A stretch of DNA of 64,000 nt from an uncultured Roseobacter sp. (GCF_947496515.1 NZ_CANMDB010000004.1:248001-312000); one strand, 5' to 3'. Shown: positions 8,452 to 17,894, counted from the first letter of the stretch. Notes: a model not told the origin generated them from the sequence alone. A program made the numbers and translations.

Positions 8452-9964
8452 CGCGGATCTCCGCCAATGAGGCAGCACCTGTCGTGGCCGCCACAAGGTC
8501 GTCCACGGTGATCTCGCCCGCGTTCAGTTCGCCCACCAGCGCGCCGCGCGTCATGACGGCGATCCGGTCGCAGACACCTTGTAACTCGACCGGGTCGGAG
8601 GAGGACAGGATGATGCAGGCGCCCTTGGCTGCGAGGTCTTCGATCAATTGATAGATTTCCGCCTTGGCGCCTACGTCCACGCCAACGGTAGGTTCGTCAA
8701 AAATGAAAATTCGCGCCGATGTTGCCAGCCACCGGGCCAGCACGACCTTTTGCTGGTTCCCGCCGCTGAGCAGCCGCGTGACGGCGTCCGGGTTGGGGGG
8801 GCGAATATCGAGGGCCTGGATCTGAGCTTCAGTGGCAGTGCGCGCGGCCTTGCGGTTCTCGATGCCCGCGGTCGCGTTATCTTCCAGCGTGGCGAGCGTT
8901 GCGTTCTCGGTCACGGTCATCGGCAGGACCAGCCCGTCGTGCCGCCGGTCCCGCGGGACGAGCACCAGCCCGGCCTTGACTGCCTGCGCCGCTGTTGCGA
9001 TGTGCAGCGGGCTGCCGTCGAAGGTCACATGCCCCGATGTCTTTCGGCGCAATCCGTACAGCGTATCGACGAATTCCTCTCGCCCTGAGCCGATCAGACC
9101 CGCGATGCCCACGATCTCACCTTCACCGACTGAGAGCGACAGCGGGGCGAATTTCGCGCCATCAGTCAGCCCGGAGATCTCCAGCCCGCGCCCCGTGGCG
9201 CGCGACCCCTTTGGCGGGAACATATCGGTGATGTTGCGCCCCACCATGGCAAAGACCAGATCGCCCGCGCTGGCGTCGGTGATGGTGTCAAAGACGCCGA
9301 CCGTCTCGCCCTGGCGAAACACAGTCACCCGGTCGCAGATCTCGGTGATCTCGGACAGGTAGTGGGAGACATAGAGGATCGCGATGCCCTGTGCCTTGAG
9401 GCGGGCAATCGCCTCCATCACGATATCGACTTCATTGGAGGCAAGCGGCGCTGTCGGTTCGTCGAAAACCACCACCTTCGCCTCGCCATCGATGAGCGCA
9501 CGCGCCACCTGCACGAGTTTTCTTTCTGCTGTCCCCAGATCGCGGATCAACCGGTTGCCCGGCAGATCAAGGCCAAGGGCATCGCGCAGAAATGCTTCAG
9601 CCGCGCGGCGCATCTCGCGTTTTGCCAGACCGAGACGGGCGGTGCGTTCCTGCCCCATGAAGACGGATTCCGTTACCGTGAAATGCGGGACGAGGTGCAA
9701 TTCCTGATGGATGAACCGCACGCCTACTGCGTGCACCGATAGAGGGGTCGCGGGCGACAGGCGTTGCCCGTCCACTTCGATCTGTCCCGCCTCGGGCTGG
9801 TAGACACCCGCAAGCACCTTGATCACCGTGGATTTGCCCGCACCGTTTTCACCCACCAGCCCGTGAACTTCGCCGGGCATCACTTCAAGGGAGGCGTGAT
9901 CGAGCGCACGGACACCGGGAAAATCCTTGACAATACCGGACAGACGAAAGGCGGCATGCCCCAT
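8441..9964 (-). CDS. Sugar ABC transporter ATP-binding protein (RbsA/MglA family)
   Basis: A tandem ATPase of 507 residues with two nucleotide-binding domains. The first has Walker A GENGAGKST and Walker B VVFDEPTAPL; the second has signature LLSGGNQQKVVLARWLA and Walker B IFIFDEPTVGVD, and its Walker A is degenerate, as is common in RbsA/MglA. Start ATG 9964 has GGGAG upstream and begins directly before the first domain; an open frame back to 10027 is not needed. It powers the two permeases downstream. Confidence 0.92.
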   Translation of the reverse strand: MGHAAFRLSGIVKDFPGVRALDHASLEVMPGEVHGLVGENGAGKSTVIKVLAGVYQPEAGQIEVDGQRLSPATPLSVHAVGVRFIHQELHLVPHFTVTESVFMGQERTARLGLAKREMRRAAEAFLRDALGLDLPGNRLIRDLGTAERKLVQVARALIDGEAKVVVFDEPTAPLASNEVDIVMEAIARLKAQGIAILYVSHYLSEITEICDRVTVFRQGETVGVFDTITDASAGDLVFAMVGRNITDMFPPKGSRATGRGLEISGLTDGAKFAPLSLSVGEGEIVGIAGLIGSGREEFVDTLYGLRRKTSGHVTFDGSPLHIATAAQAVKAGLVLVPRDRRHDGLVLPMTVTENATLATLEDNATAGIENRKAARTATEAQIQALDIRPPNPDAVTRLLSGGNQQKVVLARWLATSARIFIFDEPTVGVDVGAKAEIYQLIEDLAAKGACIILSSSDPVELQGVCDRIAVMTRGALVGELNAGEITVDDLVAATTGAASLAEIRDAG

Positions 9965-10030
9965 GAAACGGCTCCCTCGCTGGTCAAGGGGCGGCGGGCG
10001 TCCCGCCACCCGTCTGTCTGTGTGCAAGTC

Positions 10031-11002
10031 TTACTCCAGCGAGCCGTAGCCAAGCTGTTCATAGGCCGCGATGGCTTCGGCCTGGCCGTTCACCGGCACC
10101 ACGTCCACGTAGGTTTGCGGCAACAGCTCTTCACCGGCAAAATGACGCGCGACGTTCATCGCCGATGTCGAGCCGATGACATTGGGCTGCTGGGCCACAT
10201 TGGCCACGAAGGGGGAGCCGTCCTCGGCCATGATCTCTAGCGTATCCGGCCCACCATCGAGCGCGGTGACGAGCACATCGGTACGGCCCGTCTCCTCCAG
10301 AGCCTGCACGACACCGATGGCCGGCTGGTCCCAGCACCCCACATGGATCGCGTCAAGCTCGCCCTCGGGATATTGGCTCAGCAGGTCCAGGGTCTGGATC
10401 CGCGCATTTTCCGGCGCGTTCGCAAATTCTTCGGCCAGTTCGGGCTGGATGATTTCAATGTTGGGATAATCCTGCAGGACGTATTTCCACAATCCCGTCC
10501 GAATGCCGCAGATCCGCAGCGCGCCTTCAAAGGCGTTGAATACGGCGACCTTGCCTTCGCCCCCGATGGCATCGGCCATGTAGCGACCAATGGTCGTGCC
10601 CATGTAGTAGTTGTCGGATGTGGTATTGTTGATTGCAAAGGGGCTGGGATGATCAACGGTGAAGACCGGAATGCCTGCCTCTTGCAGGGCCTCGAACTTC
10701 GGCTCGACCGCGCCGTCACCCAGGATCGAAATCACCGCATCAACGCCGTTGTTCAGCAAGATGTCGTGGTTGTCGGCGTGAACCTGATTGTCCCGGCCGC
10801 CGTCAACCGGAACAACTGTACCGCCCAGTTCCTCGACCGTGCTGGTTGCACCGTTAAACGCCTCGCGGTCCCAGAAATGCTGGGTGCCGACGACAGCGAC
10901 GCCGATCGTCTTGCCTTCGAGGCTCAGATGCCCGTCCGCCAGAGCGGGTGCCGCAAATGTCGCGATGACACCGGCGACAATGGCCTTTTGAATTGAACTC
11001 AT
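10031..11002 (-). CDS. Periplasmic sugar-binding protein (RbsB family)
   Basis: A 323-residue substrate-binding protein with a Sec signal peptide (about residues 1-22, ending PALADG) and the periplasmic binding protein fold of the ribose/galactose class: DGGRDNQVHADNHDILLNN, then VDAVISILGDGAVEP, and VTALDGGPDTLEIM near the end. Start ATG 11002 has GGGAGG seven bases upstream. It is the first gene of the minus-strand transporter operon and is divergent from the FGGY kinase, with the shared 32-bp element 63 bases upstream. The ligand is unknown; kinase and dehydrogenase neighbours suggest a pentose, tetrose or polyol. Confidence 0.9.
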   Translation of the reverse strand: MSSIQKAIVAGVIATFAAPALADGHLSLEGKTIGVAVVGTQHFWDREAFNGATSTVEELGGTVVPVDGGRDNQVHADNHDILLNNGVDAVISILGDGAVEPKFEALQEAGIPVFTVDHPSPFAINNTTSDNYYMGTTIGRYMADAIGGEGKVAVFNAFEGALRICGIRTGLWKYVLQDYPNIEIIQPELAEEFANAPENARIQTLDLLSQYPEGELDAIHVGCWDQPAIGVVQALEETGRTDVLVTALDGGPDTLEIMAEDGSPFVANVAQQPNVIGSTSAMNVARHFAGEELLPQTYVDVVPVNGQAEAIAAYEQLGYGSLE

Positions 11003-11064
11003 GTGATCCTCCCTAGAAATCCTGACGCGTGGTCCGTCAATCAACCAGATGAAAATCAAAGATG

Positions 11065-11096
11065 TTTACAAATGTCAATTTTTATTTCAGATGTTT
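11065..11096. promoter_or_regulatory. Putative operator 2 of the sugar regulon (copy of 3083-3114)
   Basis: This copy shares the TTTACA, GTCAAT and TCA-N-ATGT blocks, at identical spacing, with 3083-3114. It lies 19 bases before the kinase start and 63 bases before the binding-protein start; the first copy lies 17 and 58 bases from its two genes. The similar placement in both divergent gaps supports a common regulator. Confidence 0.55.
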
Positions 11097-11115
11097 GGTG
11101 TGAAGGGGTGTTGCG

Positions 11116-12627
11116 ATGACGCTATCAATCGGTCTGGATGTGGGGACCACAACCATCAAAGCTGCCGCCTATGATGCGGCGGGCAGGGCTATGGCCCGGG
11201 CGGAGAGGGCCACGCTGGTTCTTCGATCCGCCGATGGGTCGAACGAGCAGGATCCCATGGCGGTCTGGACCGAGACGGCCGCCTGCCTCAAAGCGCTGGC
11301 CCGACAGATTGAGGGCGCGGATGTCGGCTCGCTGGGGATCTGTGCCCAGGGCGACGGGTTTTGGCCCCTTGATGAGCGGGCGCAGCCCGTTCGACACGCA
11401 ATCCTGTGGTCCGATACGCGCCCCGATACCGCGGCCGATCTGGCACAGCTGCGCAGGGCCGGGGCGTTGGATATCGTGGGGCGTGGATGCGACACCGCGC
11501 TGTGGCCGGGTACGTCGGCGCTGGGATGGAGGTGGTTGCGCACCCATGAACCGACGTCGGCGGCAAAGGTCGCGCATGTGGTGACCTGTGGCGACTGGAT
11601 CGGGGCGCAGCTGACCGGTGCTGTGGCGACTGACTTCGCCAACGCGTCCATCCCGTTCATGGACATCGAGCGGCGCAGGTACGGTGACGCGATCATGGCA
11701 CTGGACTGCGAAGACATGCGCGCGGCCTTGCCCGCGCCCCGCAAGGCGACTGACATTCTGGGTGAGTTGACGACGACGGCAGCACAGCAGACTGGGTTGC
11801 CCCAAGGCACGCCAGTGTCGGTGGCAACGCTGGATATTGCGGCGATGATCGCGGGGTTGGGGCTGTCAAAACCCGGCGATGCCATGATGATCCTCGGCAC
11901 CACCGCCGTGGTCACGATCCTACGCGACACCGCTGCAGGGCATGAGCCACCGGTGGCCGCTGCGGCCCTGCACGCGACGGAAGATGTCATCATTCGCATC
12001 CTGGCCCCCTCTACAGGCGCTGCCGCCTTTGACTGGTTCGCGACCCTGCATCCCCAAAGCCTCGGCGGGGAAAGCGCGGGCGCGATTGCCGACAAACTCA
12101 ACGCCCTGGTCAGAGAGATCCCCATCGGGGCGAACGGTGTTACATTCCTGCCCTATCTGAATGGCGAGCGCGCACCCTTTGTAAGCCCGGCGATCCGCGC
12201 ATCCTTTATTGGCATGTCATCAACGAGCACCAAGGGCGAACTGGGCCGCGCCGTGATGGAAGGGACGGCCTATAGCCTGCGCCACTGTTTCGAAACCGAA
12301 GGTGGTTTGCCCGACGTGCCTGTGCATCTGACCGGCGGTGGCGCGCGCAATCCGGTCTGGTGTCAGATCATCGCGGATGTGATGGGTCAGGATGTGCTGG
12401 TCAAGCCCGCCGACGATCTGGGGCTTTGGGGCGCGTCCTGTATCGGGCGGGCGGCAGTCACCGGCGAAAACGCCATCGGTCTGACCCGCAGACAGGGGCA
12501 GGTCACCCGCTACCGCTGCGATGCCACAGCGCATGCGGCCTATGAAGGCCCCTATGCGCGCTACACGATGTTGTCGGACGCGATGCGGGGCGTGCAACAT
12601 GCCCTCAACCAACCGAAAGGGGACTGA
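11116..12627 (+). CDS. FGGY-family carbohydrate kinase
   Basis: A 503-residue sugar kinase that would phosphorylate a ketose or polyol with ATP. The N-terminal domain begins with the phosphate-1 motif GLDVGTTTIKAAAYD. The FGGY signature region in the C-terminal domain includes LTGGGARNPVWCQIIADVMG, and LPYLNGERAPF is typical of xylulokinase-like members. ATG 11116 is preceded by AAGGGG at seven bases. It leads a plus-strand operon of kinase, dehydrogenase, aldolase and regulator with tight spacing. Xylulose, ribulose, fuculose or apulose kinase activity are all possible. Confidence 0.9.
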   Translation: MTLSIGLDVGTTTIKAAAYDAAGRAMARAERATLVLRSADGSNEQDPMAVWTETAACLKALARQIEGADVGSLGICAQGDGFWPLDERAQPVRHAILWSDTRPDTAADLAQLRRAGALDIVGRGCDTALWPGTSALGWRWLRTHEPTSAAKVAHVVTCGDWIGAQLTGAVATDFANASIPFMDIERRRYGDAIMALDCEDMRAALPAPRKATDILGELTTTAAQQTGLPQGTPVSVATLDIAAMIAGLGLSKPGDAMMILGTTAVVTILRDTAAGHEPPVAAAALHATEDVIIRILAPSTGAAAFDWFATLHPQSLGGESAGAIADKLNALVREIPIGANGVTFLPYLNGERAPFVSPAIRASFIGMSSTSTKGELGRAVMEGTAYSLRHCFETEGGLPDVPVHLTGGGARNPVWCQIIADVMGQDVLVKPADDLGLWGASCIGRAAVTGENAIGLTRRQGQVTRYRCDATAHAAYEGPYARYTMLSDAMRGVQHALNQPKGD

Positions 12628-12629
12628 CC

Positions 12630-13676
12630 TTGTCCAATATGATGCGCGCGGCCGTTCAATACGCCATCGACGATATCCGGCTGGAGGATGTCCCCGTTCC
12701 TCAGATCGGACCCGGGGAGCTGCTGCTGAAAACCCGGGCCTGCGGGCTTTGCGGTGGCGAAACCATGGCCTGGTACAAGTCCGAGGCCAAAGTGCTGGGC
12801 CACGAGCCTGCGGGCGAGGTGGTCGAGGTTGGCGCGGGCGTCACCGACTACAGCATCGGCGACCGGGTGTTCGTCAATCACCACGTCGGTCGGGTGGACA
12901 GTCACCTGTCGCGCCGCGGCCATTTCACCCGCGATCCGTTCTACAGGAAAAACCGGCTCGATCCCGGCGGGGTCTGCGATTACTTCCGCGTAACGGCCCA
13001 GCATCTGGCCATGGATACCCACAAGCTGCCGGACAGCATCACCGACGAAGAGGCTGTCACGATCGAGCCGTGGTCGTGCGTTTTGTCCGGTCTGAAGGTC
13101 TGCAATATTCAACCGGGCGATACCGTGGCCGTGGTGGGCGCAGGTTTCATGGGGCAGGGATTTGTGCATATGGCGCCGCTGTTCGGGGCGGGTAAGGTCG
13201 TGGCGCTCGACTTTTCCGACTGGCGGCTGGAAAAGTCCCGTCACTTTGGCGCGACCCATACGATCAACCCCAAGACCGAAGACGCGGTTGAGGCCATGCG
13301 TGCGCTCAATAACGGTCGTCTGGCGGACACCGTCATCGTCATCGCGCCGTTCGCTTCGGCATGGGCGCAGGCCCTTGCATTGGTCGAGGTTGGCGGATGC
13401 CTGCATCTGGGCGCCCCGCTGCCACCCGAAACCGATTGGGTTCAGGACGGCCACAAGGCCTATTTCGACCAGATCACCATCACTTCGCGCTATTCGTCCG
13501 ATCATACCGACACCTACAGCTATATCCGCCTGCTGGAAGCGGGCCGGATCAACGCCCGCGACGCGATCTCACACCGCTTTGATATCGCCGACAGCGCCGA
13601 CGCATTCCGCCTGTTGGTCAAGGCCGAAAAGTCCCTGAAAATCGTCGTCTACCCCCATGGAGTGCCAGATGCTTGA
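12630..13676 (+). CDS. Zinc-type polyol/alcohol dehydrogenase (MDR family)
   Basis: A 348-residue medium-chain dehydrogenase with RACGLCGGETMAWYKS and LGHEPAGEVVEVGAGV for the catalytic zinc, and VAVVGAGFMGQG for the dinucleotide. Like the dehydrogenase at 3173 it lacks the four-Cys structural zinc lobe; a long insertion rich in His and Arg occupies that position. A TTG start at 12630, two bases after the kinase stop, is favoured because AGGGG lies seven bases upstream; ATG 12639 is the alternative. The gene overlaps the following aldolase by eight bases. Confidence 0.82.
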   Translation: MSNMMRAAVQYAIDDIRLEDVPVPQIGPGELLLKTRACGLCGGETMAWYKSEAKVLGHEPAGEVVEVGAGVTDYSIGDRVFVNHHVGRVDSHLSRRGHFTRDPFYRKNRLDPGGVCDYFRVTAQHLAMDTHKLPDSITDEEAVTIEPWSCVLSGLKVCNIQPGDTVAVVGAGFMGQGFVHMAPLFGAGKVVALDFSDWRLEKSRHFGATHTINPKTEDAVEAMRALNNGRLADTVIVIAPFASAWAQALALVEVGGCLHLGAPLPPETDWVQDGHKAYFDQITITSRYSSDHTDTYSYIRLLEAGRINARDAISHRFDIADSADAFRLLVKAEKSLKIVVYPHGVPDA

Positions 13677-14334
13677 AGCCCTCAAAGAAGAAGTTTGCGC
13701 GCAAAACCATGAATTGCCCAACAATGGCTTGGTTGTCGGTTCCGGCGGCAACGTGTCGGGGCGCGACCCGGAAACAGGGCTGGTGGTGATCAAACCGTCC
13801 GGCGTGAAATTCGCGAAACTGACGCCGGAGACCATGGTCGTCGTTGATCCGGACGGCGCCGTGATCGAAGGCGAGATGCGGCCTTCTGTCGATACGGGCA
13901 TCCACCTTTATATCTACAAGCAGCGCGCGGACGTGTTTGGCATCACGCATACACATTCGCCTTACGCCAGCAGCTTTGCGGCGCGCGGTGAACGCATCCC
14001 TGCCGTGTTGACCCCGATCACGCATATGCTGGGCCGGGACATTCCCTGTTCGCGCTACGCGACACCCGGTGAGGTCGACACAGGGCAGGCCATCATTGAT
14101 GCTGCGGACGGCGGCTGGGCGGTGCTGGTGAAGGCCCACGGCGTCTTTACCATGGGCGCATCCGCGTCCGAGGCGACAAGCTTTGCGATGTATCTGGAAG
14201 AGGCCGCCATGACCACGCATCTGGCCATGACCCGCGGCCCTGTCGAAGAACTGTCCGACCAGGAGATCGACCGCTGCTACAACTGGTTCCGCAAAAACTA
14301 TGGACAGGCCGGTGAAAAGAAGGTCAACAGCTGA
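13669..14334 (+). CDS. Class II aldolase/epimerase family protein
   Basis: A zinc-dependent aldolase or epimerase of 221 residues, related to L-fuculose-1-phosphate aldolase and L-ribulose-5-phosphate 4-epimerase. GSGGNVSGRDPETG forms the phosphate-binding loop, HTHSPYASSFA supplies two zinc ligands, and VKAHGVFTMGASASEA carries a further His. ATG 13669 is chosen over 13657 because GGAG lies six bases before it, inside the end of the dehydrogenase gene. With the upstream kinase it would cleave a sugar phosphate to DHAP or glyceraldehyde-3-phosphate plus an aldehyde. Aldolase and epimerase cannot be told apart by eye. Confidence 0.85.
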   Translation: MLEALKEEVCAQNHELPNNGLVVGSGGNVSGRDPETGLVVIKPSGVKFAKLTPETMVVVDPDGAVIEGEMRPSVDTGIHLYIYKQRADVFGITHTHSPYASSFAARGERIPAVLTPITHMLGRDIPCSRYATPGEVDTGQAIIDAADGGWAVLVKAHGVFTMGASASEATSFAMYLEEAAMTTHLAMTRGPVEELSDQEIDRCYNWFRKNYGQAGEKKVNS

Positions 14335-14337
14335 TCC

Positions 14338-15318
14338 ATGAACAGATCGGGCGGCACATTCTCCAAGGACGGCGATCGCGCCACGCAGTTGTCCAATGTG
14401 GCGCTGCTCTACTACGGTGAGGGGCTGACCCAGTCGGAAATCGCCAAGCGTCTGCAGGTGTCACGTGTAACGGTCGTCAATCTGCTGCGCGATGCCCGCG
14501 ACGAGGGGATCGTCGAGATCCATGTGAGCGGCCGGCATCTGACCGAAAGCAGCCTGTCGCGTGATCTGCGCGACAAGTTCGGGTTGGAAGACGTCTATAT
14601 CTCCGACACGTTCAACAGCGCGGAGACGGACCGCGCTGCCGTGTTGCGCCAGTTGGGCCGTGTCGCGGCGACGGCCTTTTTGAATGTGGTCGAACCGGGG
14701 GACAAGATTGGCGTTGCCTGGGGCGAGACGGTTCTGGCGCTGTGCAATGCGCTGCCACGTGCGCGGGTCGAGGGGGTGGAGGTCAGCCAGCTGATCGGAT
14801 CCATGATTTCTGACCGGGTTCCCGCCTCCGAAACCTGCGCCATTCAGATTGCCAACCAGATCGGTGCGCGGTGTTTCACGCTGCACGCCCCGGCGATTGT
14901 CTCTACCGTCGATCTTGCGCGCGCGCTGCGCCTTGAGCCGACGATCGCGGCCCAGATGAACCGGCTGCGGGCTCTGGATATGGTCGTCTCCTCGATTGGA
15001 AACGTCTCCAAAGACACGCATCTCGTTGCGGCGGGCATGGCCACCCCCGGCGAGGCCAAGGCCGCCGAAAAGGCCGGTGCCAAAGGTGTCATCTGTTGTC
15101 GCTACATTGATGCGCAGGGGCAGGAATGTGCGCTGCCGCCGTCGGACCGTGTGGTCACGACAAGCCTCAAAAATCTCCGCGCAGCCCGCAAGATCATGCT
15201 GGTGGTTTGCGGTGAGGACCGGGCCGACGCAACGCGCGCGGCCATTGCCGGAGGGTTTGCAACGCACCTCTGCGTGGACCGGGGCTTGGCAGCGGCGCTT
15301 CTACAGTCCAACTCCTGA
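14338..15318 (+). CDS. SorC/DeoR-type sugar-responsive transcription regulator
   Basis: A 326-residue regulator with an N-terminal winged helix-turn-helix (LTQSEIAKRLQVSRVTVVNL, about residues 30-50) and a C-terminal sugar-phosphate-binding domain of the SorC type (GDKIGVAWGETV, then a central segment ending near KAAEKAGAKGVICCRYID). It is the last gene of the kinase operon, three bases after the aldolase. It probably binds the element repeated at 3083 and 11065 and is released or activated by a phosphorylated intermediate, as in other SorC proteins. Confidence 0.88.
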   Translation: MNRSGGTFSKDGDRATQLSNVALLYYGEGLTQSEIAKRLQVSRVTVVNLLRDARDEGIVEIHVSGRHLTESSLSRDLRDKFGLEDVYISDTFNSAETDRAAVLRQLGRVAATAFLNVVEPGDKIGVAWGETVLALCNALPRARVEGVEVSQLIGSMISDRVPASETCAIQIANQIGARCFTLHAPAIVSTVDLARALRLEPTIAAQMNRLRALDMVVSSIGNVSKDTHLVAAGMATPGEAKAAEKAGAKGVICCRYIDAQGQECALPPSDRVVTTSLKNLRAARKIMLVVCGEDRADATRAAIAGGFATHLCVDRGLAAALLQSNS

Positions 15319-16469
15319 TCGGGGGACCGGCTGGTGCCACCTGCATCAAGATCCGTGCTTCTGTCGGGCAGGGGCCATTGACCGCCAGCCACAGAACTGC
15401 GTGCCAGTGCGACCGAGAGGTTAGCTGGCGACCCTTTAAGGATCCTTCCCCCGGGCATGGCATTTCAGGCAGCAGATCTGTGTATAGGCTCTCTCAGGCC
15501 GATGATTGATCTGGCCGTTGAAATGGACCGACGTACCAAGGGGCAGCTGCGTCCTGGATGCGCGAGCGATCCCCGGTCCTTTGCGCAACAACTGATCAGG
15601 GGGGACGCAGGTCGTCAAAGCAAAAGCGACCCGATCATTAGCTGCCAGCGCCCAGCTGATCGGGGGTGCTGAGATTACTATCGAGATGGTCGCCAAATGG
15701 TGTGAGCCCGATACTGAAACCGTTCCACAGGTCTGAACGCGGAGGAAGAAATGCTTCGTGACGTTCATCGCCCCACGCTGGACGTTGAATAACTGCCTCT
15801 AAGTTTCGGCGTCGGCGATCCCAACTCTGGCGCGCCCGGCATCGCTGGTTGTCGTTTCAGGGCATATTCCGTTTGCCCGATACGGACGCTGACAGGCCCA
15901 AATGTCAGAAGTTCAAACGATAGCCTGCGGGTTACGTCGATAGGGAGATCGCCAGACCTCCTGCAAGACCGGGACCCTATTTTCCTCGGCGCTGCGGACC
16001 GGACTGGCAGCACTGTCGGCACCTACGTGGTCAACAAAGCAACTCGTGAAACTGCAAAAGGGTCTCTAGAAACCGTCTCTCACGCGCTGCCGTGGACGGC
16101 CCGTCCGATCCTGGCGCAGAGTGACATCCCATCCTGCAACCAAACGAGCCTTTGGAACACGGGCTGTTCACCGCCAAGGCGATCCTACATCATCGGTATT
16201 GCAAACACTTGGGCATCGCCTCACCAGGCAAGATCACCCGTGGAGGAGACTGGGTCGAGTGGATGAGCGGCGCTGAGGTGAAACAGTTCCACGACAACAG
16301 CCATGGTCCTCTTTGCCCCGACCCTGCCAACCCTCTGGAAAGTCCGGTTTTCACCGACGCTTGAGGATCCGGAATGGTTTCCCGCGCGCGGGAGGCATCC
16401 GGGAAAATCGGACATCAGAAGCAAAGCAGACTCCTCTCGGCCCGGTCCACCGATGCCGCGGCTGAAAAG
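15319..16469. other. Gene-free, probably degenerate interval
   Basis: About 1.15 kb with no credible gene. The base composition looks less G/C-rich than the flanking genes. One plus-strand frame stays open from about 15793 to 16266 and reads partly protein-like (for example GAADRTGSTVGTYVVNKAT at about 15994-16050), and 16152-16364 is open in another frame. Neither has a convincing start or recognisable family. It lies at the junction between the catabolic block and the second his segment, so decayed remnants of transferred DNA are a fair guess. Confidence 0.5.
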
Positions 16470-16943
16470 TCAGGCGCTCGGTTGCTCGGCGACTACCAGA
16501 GGGCGCGAGCCAAAGGACACGGTATTACCTTCCCCGTCCAGAACCGACCAGCGTGCCGCAAAGAGGTAATAGCTGCGCGTTTCCCATCCGGCCTGATCGC
16601 GCTGGAACCGCGGTCGCCAGGCACCTTCGATAAGGACGGGCAGGCGCATCCTGTCGATGTCAGGCTCTGGCAACCCTTTGGCCTTGGCCGCTTTCACCGC
16701 TTTGCTGCGCACCGCTTTCAGATATGTTTCAAGCGGGCCCACTTCCTTGACCCGCCGCCCGGCAAAGGCAACCTCGATCTCGATGGTGCGATTGACGAAA
16801 CCGCGCACCACCAGATCGTTGCGGCTGTTGCGCGTCATCTGCGGAACCAGCTCGACCGAAATCTGGCCGACCTTGTTCTTGAAAAGCCCGGCGTCCTCAT
16901 ACTCCGGTGTGATTTCAGAGGGTGGTTTGCGCCGATACCCCAT
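16470..16943 (-). CDS. Conserved-looking hypothetical protein
   Basis: A 157-residue protein without signal peptide or membrane helix. It is rich in basic residues in the middle (YLKAVRSKAVKAAKAKGLP) and has an even soluble composition, with SRNDLVVRGFVNRTIEIEV and a C-terminal half containing RSYYLFAARWSVLDGEG. I do not recognise the family. It is on the opposite strand to hisA and 228 bases from it. Codon use matches the his genes better than the interval behind it, so it may belong to the original his neighbourhood. Confidence 0.65.
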   Translation of the reverse strand: MGYRRKPPSEITPEYEDAGLFKNKVGQISVELVPQMTRNSRNDLVVRGFVNRTIEIEVAFAGRRVKEVGPLETYLKAVRSKAVKAAKAKGLPEPDIDRMRLPVLIEGAWRPRFQRDQAGWETRSYYLFAARWSVLDGEGNTVSFGSRPLVVAEQPSA

Positions 16944-17171
16944 ATTGAACCCCAGTCAGAACCAAAACAATGCCGGTATCGCCTCTCGCCACACCATGAA
17001 TCGCTATATTTAAGCAATTGACCGTTAAAGAACTGTTGAGCGCCGCGCCACAAATGCCGTCCGCCCGTGCGAGGCCGCCCGTCACCACGGCCGATGCGGC
17101 GTTGCAAAAAACGCCCAAAGGGTGCAAGAGACCGCGGATATTCCCCAAACTCGCACGATTGGACAGCGCGT

Positions 17172-17894
17172 ATGATCCTCTTTCCCGCCATCGACCTCAA
17201 AGACGGGCAGGCTGTGCGTCTGATCCACGGCGATATGGAACGCTCGACCGTTTTCAACGAGGATCCCACGGCGCAGGCCGCAAGTTTCGTCAAGGCGGGA
17301 TGCGAATGGCTGCATCTGGTGGACCTTAATGGCGCGTTTGCCGGGACGCCCGTCAACGCCGATGCTGTGGAGGCTATCCTGAAAAGCTGCACGGTTCCGG
17401 TGCAGTTGGGCGGTGGCATCCGCGACATGGCGACCATCGATACCTGGCTGGAAAAGGGGGTGACGCGCGTCATCCTGGGGACCGTGGCCGTTGAAAACCC
17501 GGGTCTCGTGCGCGAGGCAGCCGCGATCTACCCCGGTCACATCGCGGTGGGCATCGACGCGCGCAACGGCCGCGTGGCCACCAAGGGATGGGCCGAAGAA
17601 ACAGATGTAGAGGTCACCGATCTGGCAAAATCCTTTGAGGATGCGGGGGTCGCCGCCATCGTCTACACCGACATCCTGCGGGACGGAGCGATGGGCGGCC
17701 CGAACGTAGAGGCGACTGCGGCGCTGGCCCGGGCTGTTGATATTCCGGTGATCGCGTCGGGCGGCGTATCCTCCATCGAAGATCTCATCGCGCTGCGCGA
17801 CTGCGGGGCGGGACTGGCGGGCGCCATCTCCGGTCGCGCGCTCTATGACGGGGCGCTGGATCTGGCGGAAGCACTGCAGGTCCTCAAGCAATGA
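17172..17894 (+). CDS. hisA: ProFAR isomerase
   Basis: HisA isomerises ProFAR to PRFAR, the fourth step of histidine synthesis. It is a 240-residue (beta/alpha)8 barrel with Asp8 in [14 protein letters not shown], the phosphate loops LGGGIRDM and VIASGGVSS, and the second catalytic Asp in [16 protein letters not shown] 17172 starts directly at the first beta strand; longer frames upstream are unlike the family. hisF follows after 37 bases. Confidence 0.96.
   Translation: MILFPAIDLKDGQAVRLIHGDMERSTVFNEDPTAQAASFVKAGCEWLHLVDLNGAFAGTPVNADAVEAILKSCTVPVQLGGGIRDMATIDTWLEKGVTRVILGTVAVENPGLVREAAAIYPGHIAVGIDARNGRVATKGWAEETDVEVTDLAKSFEDAGVAAIVYTDILRDGAMGGPNVEATAALARAVDIPVIASGGVSSIEDLIALRDCGAGLAGAISGRALYDGALDLAEALQVLKQ

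Noticed and set aside
16152-16364. Short plus-strand frame as a possible mobile-element fragment
   Set aside because: No transposase motif, inverted ends or start signal could be identified.
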